Origin: Porphyromonadaceae bacterium UBA3327
GTDB taxonomy: Bacteria > Bacteroidota > Bacteroidia > Bacteroidales > Muribaculaceae
Direction of reading: 5' to 3'
Assembly (NCBI GenBank): GCA_002361155.1
Contig: DERZ01000003.1
Span: forward strand, 27,140 to 43,508
DNA length: 16,369 nucleotides
Numbering within the stretch: the stretch's first letter is position 1; each line of letters opens with the position of its first letter. Below the pieces are notes generated by a model that had not been told where the DNA came from, did no database searches, and saw only the letters and a list, made by a program, of their open reading frames with translations. This document shows, piece after piece, positions 1-6,665 of this stretch. The position numbers were made by a program, and so were the translations under genes.

Positions 1-764
1 ATACCCATCTTGTTCTCGATGCGGCGGACAGTGACTCCGCCGTTGCGCTTGTCGTAGATGAACATGGAAAGTCCACGGCCATCCCTGGTACCCTCCTCCG
101 AGCGGGCGAGCACCAGATGGATGTCGGAGTCGCCGTTGGTGATGAAACGCTTCACGCCGTTGAGCACCCAGGTGCCGTCGGGACGCTCGGTGGCCTTGAG
201 CATCACGCTCTGAAGGTCGGATCCGGCATCCGGCTCGGTGAGGTCCATCGACATGGTCTCTCCGGCGCAGACACGCGGAATATATTTCTCCTTCTGCGCA
301 TCGTCGGCGAACTCATAGATAGTCTCCGCACAGTCCTGCAGACCCCAGAGATTCTCGAAGCCGGCGTCGGCGCGGCTCACTATGTCCGCTGCCATGATGT
401 AGGGAGTGATCGGGAAGTTGAGACCTCCCAGACGGCGCGGCATAGCCATGCCCATGAGTCCGGCCTTGCGGCAGGCCTCGAGGTTACGCTTCGTTCCCTC
501 GGCATAAATCACGCGGCCGTTCTCCACGCGCGGTCCCTCATGGTCCACATCCTCGGCATTGGCGGCGATGATGTCGCCGCAGATCTCGCCAACCACCTCG
601 AGCACCTTGTCGTAGCTGTCCATGGCATCGGCAAAGTCGAGAGGAGCGTAATCATATTTGTCGGCGTCGGCGAAATCCCTCTCCTTGAGGGCCACTATCC
701 GCTCCATCAGAGGATGGTTCAGATAATGTCTGAGCGCCGGATTGTCATTATAATAATTAGCCAT
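1..764 (-). CDS. Acyl-CoA dehydrogenase, N-terminal 254 residues (cut by window edge)
   Basis: This gene starts at an ATG at 764 and stays open to the left edge, so only the N-terminal and middle-domain part is visible. Acyl-CoA dehydrogenases remove two hydrogens from the alpha and beta carbons of acyl-CoA using FAD and pass electrons to ETF; in anaerobes they can run as enoyl-CoA reductases. The family's flavin-binding motif is present around residues 171-183 (MSMDLTEPDAGSD), followed by the FITNG strand element near residue 207. The catalytic glutamate lies in the C-terminal domain outside the window. It is the third gene of an operon behind etfB and etfA, 69 bp after etfA, which supports ETF as its redox partner. 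The N-terminus is longer than in classical 380-residue enzymes, suggesting the long (about 560-600 residue) type common in Bacteroidota; that is inference. Substrate chain length cannot be told. Confidence 0.93.
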   Translation of the reverse strand, partial: MANYYNDNPALRHYLNHPLMERIVALKERDFADADKYDYAPLDFADAMDSYDKVLEVVGEICGDIIAANAEDVDHEGPRVENGRVIYAEGTKRNLEACRKAGLMGMAMPRRLGGLNFPITPYIMAADIVSRADAGFENLWGLQDCAETIYEFADDAQKEKYIPRVCAGETMSMDLTEPDAGSDLQSVMLKATERPDGTWVLNGVKRFITNGDSDIHLVLARSEEGTRDGRGLSMFIYDKRNGGVTVRRIENKMG

Positions 765-814
765 TTTCAATCTTTGTTACTGCGGTGTCCCTGCCGGAAC
801 AGGCAACACGGCTC

Positions 815-832
815 CGGGATTACGAAATCCCG
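815..832 (-). other. Intergenic stem-loop just after etfA
   Basis: A perfect 7-bp stem (CGGGATT / AATCCCG) with a 4-nt loop begins 1 bp beyond the etfA stop codon. No T-run follows on the minus strand, so it is more likely an mRNA processing or stabilising hairpin within the etf-dehydrogenase transcript than a terminator. Confidence 0.4.
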
Positions 833-833
833 A

Positions 834-1865
834 TTATTTGGTGTTCTTTTTGTAATATTTGATGAGGCGGGGTACTACATCCTCCACATTGCCGGTGATC
901 ACATAGTCCGCTATCGCATTGATCGGGGCATCGGGGTCATTGTTGACCGAGATAATGATAGAGGAGTCCTGCATTCCGGCGATATGCTGGATCTGGCCGG
1001 ATATACCGCAGGCAATGTAGAGCTTGGGGCGCACGGTGAGACCGGTCTGGCCGATCTGGCGGTCATGGTCGGCCCATCCGGCGTCGACAGCCGCGCGGCT
1101 CGCGCCCACCTCGCCACCGAGAACGTCGGCAAGCTGTTCGAGCAGCTGGAAATTCTCCTTGCTGCCCATACCGTAGCCTCCGGCCACCACTATGGGACTT
1201 CCCTTGAGATTGTGTTTCGCCTTCTCCACGTGGCGGTCTATCACCTCCACCACATAGTCCTCCGGGGAGGTGTAGTCATCGGCCTTGAGGTCGACGATCT
1301 TTCCGGTGTAGTTGGAATCCTTCACCTCCTTTTTCATCACACCCTCGCGCACGGTGGCCATCTGGGGTCGACACTCGGGATTGACGATAGTAGCCACAAT
1401 GTTGCCGCCGAACGCCGGACGGATCTGGAGCAGAAGATCCTTGTATTCCTCGCCGCTGCGCGCGTCGGTATGGTCGCCGATTTCGAGCGATGTGCAGTCC
1501 GCCGTCAGTCCGCTGTGAAGCGAAGAGGAGACGCGCGGTCCGAGATCGCGTCCTATCGAAGTCGCTCCCATGAACGCGATACGCGGTTCCTTCTCCTTGA
1601 AGAGATTGATGAGCAGCGATGCGTGAGGGAGAGAGGTATAGGGATAGAGGCGCTTGTCCTCGAATTTGTAGAGGGTATCAACTCCGAAGGGAAGGATCTG
1701 CTTTTCGATCTCCTTCAGATTGTCGCCTGCGACCACGGCCTCGAGTTTGATTCCGAGACGGTCGGCGAGCTGACGGCCCTTGGTGAGGAGTTCGAGGCTT
1801 ACGTCTGCCACCTTTCCATCCTCATATTCGCAATATACTATAAGATTATGCTTGTCTGTTGCCAT
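834..1865 (-). CDS. etfA: Electron transfer flavoprotein, alpha subunit
   Basis: EtfA (343 aa) is the FAD-carrying subunit of the heterodimeric electron transfer flavoprotein, which shuttles electrons between the neighbouring acyl-CoA dehydrogenase and another redox partner in the cytoplasm. The N-terminal alpha/beta domain covers about residues 8-190. The C-terminal FAD domain has the family landmarks GASRAAVDAGW (254-264), GQTG (272-275), the ETF-alpha signature LYIACGISGQIQHIAGM (282-298) and NDPDAPI (309-315). Length and domain order are normal. The ATG at 1865 lies 14 bp downstream of the etfB stop, so the two are almost certainly cotranscribed and cotranslated in fixed ratio. The partner accepting or donating electrons besides the dehydrogenase is not visible here. 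Confidence 0.97.
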   Translation of the reverse strand: MATDKHNLIVYCEYEDGKVADVSLELLTKGRQLADRLGIKLEAVVAGDNLKEIEKQILPFGVDTLYKFEDKRLYPYTSLPHASLLINLFKEKEPRIAFMGATSIGRDLGPRVSSSLHSGLTADCTSLEIGDHTDARSGEEYKDLLLQIRPAFGGNIVATIVNPECRPQMATVREGVMKKEVKDSNYTGKIVDLKADDYTSPEDYVVEVIDRHVEKAKHNLKGSPIVVAGGYGMGSKENFQLLEQLADVLGGEVGASRAAVDAGWADHDRQIGQTGLTVRPKLYIACGISGQIQHIAGMQDSSIIISVNNDPDAPINAIADYVITGNVEDVVPRLIKYYKKNTK

Positions 1866-1879
1866 GATGTCTCAGATTA

Positions 1880-2749
1880 TCAACCGATGGTATGGTTGGC
1901 TATTAATTCCTTGACGAGCTTTTCGATTTCCTCGTCATTGTTCTCCACGCGTCGGGCGTCCTTGGCGGCGAACACCACGTTCTCGATTCCCTTCACCTTG
2001 GTCGGCGAACCTGCGAGTCCGCACTGAGCGAGGTCGGCTTCCACAGTCTCCGCGCTCCACTCCCCTATCAGGAGATACGGACGCCTGGCGATGAGGTCCT
2101 GCATTGCCTCGTCGGAGGCAACTTCGGAAGGAACGGCGGCATATTTGTATTTCTGGAGATTCTTTGCATTGCGCGGACGGCATTCGGCAGCTGAACCGTT
2201 TACCGTCACCACAAGAGGCATAGGCGCCTTGACGGTCTCCACGCCGCTCTCGATGCGGCGGCGTACCAGCACCTCGCCGTTTTCAGCCTTGATGATTTCC
2301 TCGGCATAAGTCACCTGCGGCAGACCGAGCTTCTCGGCCACCTGGGGTCCGACCTGGGCGGTGTCACCGTCAATGGCCTGGCGGCCGCCGATAATCAGAT
2401 CATAATCGCCGATTTTCCGTACGGCGGCGCTAAGGGCATAGGAAGTGGCGAGCGTGTCGCTGCCGGCAAATGCGCGGTCCGAGAGCACAACGCCGTCATC
2501 GGCACCGCGGTAAAGGCCCTCACGCACGATTTCGGCGGCGCGGGCCGGTCCCATAGTGAGCAATGTCACCTTCGTACCCGGATACATCTCCTTGAGCCGG
2601 AGAGCCTGCTCCAGCGCATTGAGGTCCTCGGGATTGAATATGGCCGGAAGCACGGCACGGTTGATTGTGCCGTCGGCTTTCATAGCATCCTTGCCGACAT
2701 TGCGAGTGTCAGGCACCTGCTTGGCCAATACAATGATATTAAGACTCAT
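1880..2749 (-). CDS. etfB: Electron transfer flavoprotein, beta subunit (bifurcating-type motifs)
   Basis: EtfB (289 aa) pairs with EtfA and binds AMP or, in electron-bifurcating ETFs, a second FAD. It begins with the family start MSLNIIVLAKQVPDT. Residues 91-104 (DRAFAGSDTLATSY) and 121-135 (GGRQAIDGDTAQVGP) closely follow the wording of EtfB from butyryl-CoA dehydrogenase/EtfAB complexes of anaerobes, not the mitochondrial type (QAIDDD..QT). That fits a bifurcating or NADH-linked ETF, though this is inferred from motifs only. The protein is somewhat longer than the usual 250-260 residues, with an extended C-terminal tail (about 255-289) that in this family wraps EtfA. It is the first gene of the operon; a Bacteroidota -7 box lies about 90 bp upstream. 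Confidence 0.96.
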   Translation of the reverse strand: MSLNIIVLAKQVPDTRNVGKDAMKADGTINRAVLPAIFNPEDLNALEQALRLKEMYPGTKVTLLTMGPARAAEIVREGLYRGADDGVVLSDRAFAGSDTLATSYALSAAVRKIGDYDLIIGGRQAIDGDTAQVGPQVAEKLGLPQVTYAEEIIKAENGEVLVRRRIESGVETVKAPMPLVVTVNGSAAECRPRNAKNLQKYKYAAVPSEVASDEAMQDLIARRPYLLIGEWSAETVEADLAQCGLAGSPTKVKGIENVVFAAKDARRVENNDEEIEKLVKELIANHTIG

Positions 2750-2804
2750 ATCTATTTAGTTTGTTTGAAATATTTTCCGATATATCCTGCTGCCCCTGCT
2801 CCAT

Positions 2805-2826
2805 ATTCAGTCGGGATTCAGTCGGG
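2805..2826. repeat. Perfect 11-bp tandem repeat in the etf leader
   Basis: ATTCAGTCGGG occurs twice head to tail (2805-2815 and 2816-2826). It sits 13 bp downstream of the predicted minus-strand -7 box, so it would be in the first 30 nt of the etfB transcript (as CCCGACTGAAT twice). It may be a protein-binding site or an RNA element; nothing more can be said. Confidence 0.6.
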
Positions 2827-2838
2827 GCATATTTTGCG

Positions 2839-2846
2839 CAAAGTTA
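2839..2846 (-). promoter_or_regulatory. Probable -7 box of the etfBA-dehydrogenase promoter
   Basis: On the minus strand the sequence reads TAACTTTG, a perfect match to the Bacteroidota TAnnTTTG element. No clean TTTG -33 box is found 19-21 bp upstream, only a T-rich stretch (TTTTCG at 18 bp). The predicted start of transcription gives an etfB leader of about 80-85 nt that includes the 11-bp tandem repeat. Confidence 0.5.
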
Positions 2847-2968
2847 ACAAAAATTTCTCGAAAACCTTTAATTTGTGCAAAAAAAGAGAGAAAAGCCCTG
2901 TCTCAACCCGTAATCTTTGTGGAAATAGCACCTGCGTCAATAAAATATGGATGTAATCGGGCCCTTTA

Positions 2969-2999
2969 TTTGCAGTGTCGCTGAAATTCATTATTTTTG
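2969..2999 (+). promoter_or_regulatory. Bacteroidota-type promoter of the PD40 gene
   Basis: TTTG (2969-2972), a 19-bp spacer and TATTTTTG (2992-2999) match the Bacteroidota primary-sigma consensus exactly. The start of transcription would fall near 3005, leaving a very short leader of about 15 nt before the ATG at 3021. Confidence 0.75.
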
Positions 3000-3020
3000 C
3001 AGATTATCTGACAATAGAAA

Positions 3021-4259
3021 ATGAAAAGACTCAATATCCTCACAATATCAGCGGCATTGCTTGGTTTGTTATCATTTCAGTCGGAGGCCCAGACTGTGGC
3101 CGACGAATTGCTCGACAAGGGCCGGAAAGCATACATGGACTATGACTTCGACGGGGCTTCGGAGCACTATGCCAACGCTCGCAAGAAAGCCGGCAAAAAA
3201 GCATCGGTGGAATTCCTCGAGACTCTTGACCTGTACAACAGACAGCTGACCATGGCCGAGAACTTTCTTGAACGCGTCGAAAAAATCGAGATAATAGACA
3301 GCATAACCGTCCCCAAGAAGACGTTTTTCAAGAACTATCTCCTGCCTCCCTCCTCAGGATATCTCGGAGACGGCGCGATGCTTCCCAATGGTGCGGATGC
3401 CGATGAAGTGGACTATGTGTTCACCAATGAAGGGGGAGATTACAAACTGTGGGCGCAACCTGATTCATCGGGTGTCTTCCGCCTGATGGAAGCCATACGT
3501 CTCACCGACGGCAGCTGGAATCCACCGGCGCACCTCGACGATGAACTTTCCGAAGGCGGGGATGCAGTCTACCCCTTCATGATGGCGGACGGAGTGACGC
3601 TTTACTATGCCGACAACGGAGACAATTCCATGGGAGGATATGATATAATGGTGGCCACACGCGATGCCGCCGACGGAGAATTCCTTCAGCCCCAGAATCT
3701 CGGTATGCCTTATAACTCTCCATTCGACGACTATCTGCTCGCGGTCGATGAACTCAACGGTGTCGGCTGGTGGGCCACTGACCGCAAACAACTCGGCGAT
3801 TCGCTGACGGTGTTCCTTTTCAAAGTGAACGACCTGCGCAGGAACTATTCGCCCGAGGATGAAAACCTCACCGCTTTCGCCCGCGTCGACGACATTATCC
3901 TCACTCAGGATCCCGACAGCAATTTCGACAGCCTTCTCGAAGAGATAAAGAAAATCAATCCCGCGGTTCCTGCCGAAAGGAACATCGATTTCATATTCCC
4001 GATGAGAAACGGGAAAATATACTACGAATACAGCGATTTCAAAAACGCCGGAGCACGTGCCATGATGAAGAAGTATATGGCGGCAAAGAAGAATCTCGAT
4101 GAAAAATTAGCCAATCTATCCGACCTCCGCAGGGAGTATTACGACACTCCTGTGGAAGCTACCGGCACCAAGATCAGACGTCTGGAAGCCGACACAGAAC
4201 GCGATCGCGTGAATGTGGACAAACTCCGCTCGGAGGTCTACCGCGCCGAGGTGCAGTGA
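3021..4259 (+). CDS. Exported PD40 beta-propeller protein of unknown function
   Basis: The 412-residue product has a signal peptide (MKR start, hydrophobic core about 5-18, probable cleavage after SEA, residue 23). Residues about 24-95 are helical and TPR-like (repeated aromatic/alanine pattern, KGRKAYMDYDFDGASEHY). A PD40 (WD40-like TolB-type) propeller region follows, with the typical blade YPFMMADGVTLYYADNGDNSM and GGYDIMVATR at about 184-214, and a second blade with LGMPYNSPFDDYLL and WWATDR at 227-255. The C-terminus (about 341-412) is charged and probably a coiled coil. Related TPR-PD40 proteins in Bacteroidota usually end in an OmpA-like peptidoglycan-binding domain; none is seen here. 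It has its own strong promoter and lies 54 bp upstream of cstA, so the two are probably cotranscribed. A role in the envelope is likely, but the function is not known. Confidence 0.88.
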   Translation: MKRLNILTISAALLGLLSFQSEAQTVADELLDKGRKAYMDYDFDGASEHYANARKKAGKKASVEFLETLDLYNRQLTMAENFLERVEKIEIIDSITVPKKTFFKNYLLPPSSGYLGDGAMLPNGADADEVDYVFTNEGGDYKLWAQPDSSGVFRLMEAIRLTDGSWNPPAHLDDELSEGGDAVYPFMMADGVTLYYADNGDNSMGGYDIMVATRDAADGEFLQPQNLGMPYNSPFDDYLLAVDELNGVGWWATDRKQLGDSLTVFLFKVNDLRRNYSPEDENLTAFARVDDIILTQDPDSNFDSLLEEIKKINPAVPAERNIDFIFPMRNGKIYYEYSDFKNAGARAMMKKYMAAKKNLDEKLANLSDLRREYYDTPVEATGTKIRRLEADTERDRVNVDKLRSEVYRAEVQ

Positions 4260-4282
4260 CAACTTTCGACAGGTCAGGGTTG

Positions 4283-4306
4283 CGACAAAAAAGATTCGAC
4301 AAAAAA
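4283..4306 (+). repeat. A-rich 10-bp direct repeat before cstA
   Basis: CGACAAAAAA occurs at 4283-4292 and again at 4297-4306, ending 7 bp before the cstA ATG. No TAnnTTTG box is present in this 54-bp gap. A-rich, unstructured leaders promote translation in Bacteroidota, so it may act at translation initiation. Confidence 0.4.
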
Positions 4307-4313
4307 TACCGAT

Positions 4314-5783
4314 ATGATATCCTTTACAATTGCTCTCGCAGTGCTTATCGCAGGGTATTTCACCTACGGCAAATTTGTTTCCAGAGTATTCGGTCAGGAT
4401 CCCGCACGGATAACTCCGGTACATACCCGTGCCGATGGCGTTGACTTTGTACCGCTGCCGACATGGAAGATTTTCCTCATCCAGTTCCTCAACATCGCCG
4501 GACTCGGCCCGATCTTCGGAGCTATAATGGGAGTGATGTACGGTCCGGCCGCATTTCTGTGGATTGTGTTCGGCACCATTTTCGCAGGTGCGGTCCACGA
4601 CTATCTGTCCGGGATGCTCTCGCTCCGAAACGGCGGCGCGTCACTGCCGGAGATTGTCGGTGCCGAACTCGGGTCGAAAATAAAGACTGTGATGCGCGTG
4701 TTCGCCCTGTTGCTGATGATTCTTGTGGGCGCGGTTTTCGTCTACAATCCCGCCGACCTGCTGGCAATGCTCACTCCGAACAGTCTCGACAAGATGTTCT
4801 GGATCGTAGTGATTTTCGCCTACTATATGCTCGCCACCCTTCTCCCTATCGACAAACTTATCGGCAAACTCTACCCATTGTTCGGAATAGCCCTGCTCTT
4901 CATGGCTTTGGGAATAATGACCATGCTCTACGTGCACGCGCCGCAGATGCCGGAAATGTGGGAGGGATTCTATAACCACAAGGCAGATCCCAAGGCCAAC
5001 CCGATATTTCCGATGATGTTCGTGTCGATAGCATGCGGAGCCATTTCCGGATTCCACGCGACACAGTCGCCGATGATGGCCCGTTGCCTGAAAAACGAGA
5101 AATACGCTCGTCCAGTCTTCTACGGCGCTATGGTCACCGAAGGCATCGTGGCCCTGATCTGGGCCGCGGCCGCCATCGCCTTCACCGGAGGCTACAGCCA
5201 GCTTCAGGATGCCCTCGGCAGCGGCAGTCCTGCCATTCTCGTGAATGACATCTCGAAAGGATGGCTCGGCGCATTCGGCGGTATTCTCGCCATACTCGGA
5301 GTGATTGCCGCTCCCATCACGTCGGGCGACACAGCCCTCCGCTCGGCGCGCCTTATCGCCGCTGACTTCATGGGAATGGAACAGAAGACCATCGTCAGAC
5401 GTCTGATGATATCCGTGCCGATTTTTCTCCTTTGTTTCGTGATAATGCTCATGCCCTACGACGCACTCTGGCGCTACTTCGCATGGTGCAATCAGGTGCT
5501 GTCGGTTTTCACGCTCTGGACAGTGACCGTATGGCTGGCCCGCAACCGCAAGCTGTACATGATCACATTGCTGCCTGCAATGTTCATGACATGCGTCACC
5601 GTGACATACATATTCTTCGCTCCCGAGGGATTCGGCGCGCTGACAGAAACTCTGTCCGGCTACAGGTTCAGCTACGGACTTTCGCTTGGAGCGGGTATAT
5701 GCGTCACAACACTGCTCACATGGCTTTTCGCCCGTCGGCTCGCGGACATGAAAACCACCGATCCATCCCTCGCACACGAATGA
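4314..5783 (+). CDS. cstA: CstA-type carbon starvation protein (peptide/pyruvate transporter)
   Basis: This is an integral membrane protein of 489 residues, the short form of the CstA family (E. coli CstA has about 700). E. coli members have been linked to peptide use in starvation and to pyruvate uptake with protons; the substrate here is not known. Family landmarks are IAGLGPIFGAIMG (61-73), FAGAVHDYLSGMLSLRNGG with SLPEIVG (90-116), ISGFHATQSPMMARC (244-258) and SGDTALRSARL (337-347). About a dozen hydrophobic segments span the whole length. The ATG at 4314 directly starts the first membrane helix (MISFTIALAVLIAGY), so there is no room for an earlier start. It follows the PD40 gene by 54 bp and precedes the PHP phosphatase gene by 13 bp, suggesting one transcript from the promoter at 2969. 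Confidence 0.96.
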   Translation: MISFTIALAVLIAGYFTYGKFVSRVFGQDPARITPVHTRADGVDFVPLPTWKIFLIQFLNIAGLGPIFGAIMGVMYGPAAFLWIVFGTIFAGAVHDYLSGMLSLRNGGASLPEIVGAELGSKIKTVMRVFALLLMILVGAVFVYNPADLLAMLTPNSLDKMFWIVVIFAYYMLATLLPIDKLIGKLYPLFGIALLFMALGIMTMLYVHAPQMPEMWEGFYNHKADPKANPIFPMMFVSIACGAISGFHATQSPMMARCLKNEKYARPVFYGAMVTEGIVALIWAAAAIAFTGGYSQLQDALGSGSPAILVNDISKGWLGAFGGILAILGVIAAPITSGDTALRSARLIAADFMGMEQKTIVRRLMISVPIFLLCFVIMLMPYDALWRYFAWCNQVLSVFTLWTVTVWLARNRKLYMITLLPAMFMTCVTVTYIFFAPEGFGALTETLSGYRFSYGLSLGAGICVTTLLTWLFARRLADMKTTDPSLAHE

Positions 5784-5796
5784 TACCTGACAGAAG

Positions 5797-6612
5797 ATGA
5801 CACCGCAACAGCTTTACAGTCTCATCAAAGAGACCACGAATTACAACCTTCACTCACATACCGAGTTCTGCGACGGGCACGCCCCGATCGCAAAAATGGC
5901 AGACACAGCCGCAGAGGCCGGCATGAGCGTATGGGCCGCCACGCCGCATTCTCCTGTCTGCCTGGAATCCCAATGCAACATGTCGGAGAAGAGTGTTCCG
6001 GAATTTCTGTCGCAGTGCGATTCCGCAAGAGAGAGACATGCCGGAAACATGAGATTCCTGACATCCATGGAGATTGATTTTGTAAGCCGGGATTTCGGTC
6101 CGCACATCGATTATTTCCAAAGGCTGCCGCTTGACTTCCGGCTCGGCTCGGTGCATTTCGTACCGACACAGGACGGTGTATGGCTTGACTGCGACGGAAG
6201 ATTCGAGCGGTTCGCAGGATATCTTCGCGACGGCTTCAGGGGAGATCTGCGATATGTGGTGGAAAAGTATTTCGAGCAGGTGCTCACAATGCTCGAGCTC
6301 GGCGGCATAGATATGCTCGGCCACTTTGACAAAATAATAGGGAACGCCGCCCTCGCCGACCCCTCGATCGAGACGCAGAAATGGTATGAAGCGCTTGTCG
6401 ACGATGTGGTGTCGCATGCCGCGGCATCCGGTGTAGTTGTAGAAATCAACACGAAGGCCATACTTGACAAGGGAAGGTTCTTTCCGGACCGCCGCTGGTG
6501 GGATAAACTGAAGAGCGCTGGAGTACCCGTTGCGATAAACTCCGACGCTCATTATCCTGACAAGGTCAATCTCGGCCGCGCCGAGGCTCTCTCCCTTTGG
6601 GAAGAATCCTGA
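5797..6612 (+). CDS. PHP-domain phosphoesterase, histidinol-phosphatase (HisK/HisJ) family
   Basis: The 271-residue protein belongs to the PHP metallophosphoesterase fold; PHP histidinol phosphatases hydrolyse L-histidinol phosphate, the penultimate step of histidine synthesis. Metal ligands expected of the family are visible: HSH and CDGH (19-28), H51 (in TPHSP), E92 (MEID), H120 (GSVHF), H176 with D178 (GHFDK) and D250/H252 (NSDAH). Motif EINTK (216-220) is also typical. No other his gene is nearby, and the gene sits 13 bp behind cstA, so a different phosphoester substrate is possible. The start ATG at 5797 places the first catalytic motif at the usual distance. Expression is probably coupled to cstA. 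The family call is firm, the exact substrate is not. Confidence 0.88.
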   Translation: MTPQQLYSLIKETTNYNLHSHTEFCDGHAPIAKMADTAAEAGMSVWAATPHSPVCLESQCNMSEKSVPEFLSQCDSARERHAGNMRFLTSMEIDFVSRDFGPHIDYFQRLPLDFRLGSVHFVPTQDGVWLDCDGRFERFAGYLRDGFRGDLRYVVEKYFEQVLTMLELGGIDMLGHFDKIIGNAALADPSIETQKWYEALVDDVVSHAAASGVVVEINTKAILDKGRFFPDRRWWDKLKSAGVPVAINSDAHYPDKVNLGRAEALSLWEES

Positions 6613-6635
6613 GCGGAGTCGTACTGTCCCTGCGG

Positions 6636-6665
6636 GAACGGCATCAGTCGCCGCCCGTTCTTTTT
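6636..6665 (+). terminator. Probable terminator of the PD40-cstA-PHP transcript
   Basis: An inverted repeat GAACGG (6636-6641) / CCGTTC (6655-6660) with a 13-nt loop is followed at once by TTTTT. It starts 24 bp after the PHP gene stop and overlaps the 3' end of the convergent nhaA gene. The stem is only 6 bp. Confidence 0.45.

Noticed and set aside
117..2027. Long plus-strand open frame of 636 codons opposite the etf operon
   Set aside because: It is antisense to etfA, etfB and the dehydrogenase gene, all with clear family motifs. Its composition is what codon bias on the opposite strand produces, and it matches no family I recognise.
2765..2956. 63-codon plus-strand frame in the etfB-PD40 spacer
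   Set aside because: It overlaps the etf promoter and tandem repeat, has no promoter of its own, and shows no domain or signal sequence.
4641..5777. 378-codon minus-strand frame opposite cstA
   Set aside because: It is the antisense shadow of a well-supported membrane transporter gene; its content is rich in His, Glu and Arg as expected of an artefact.
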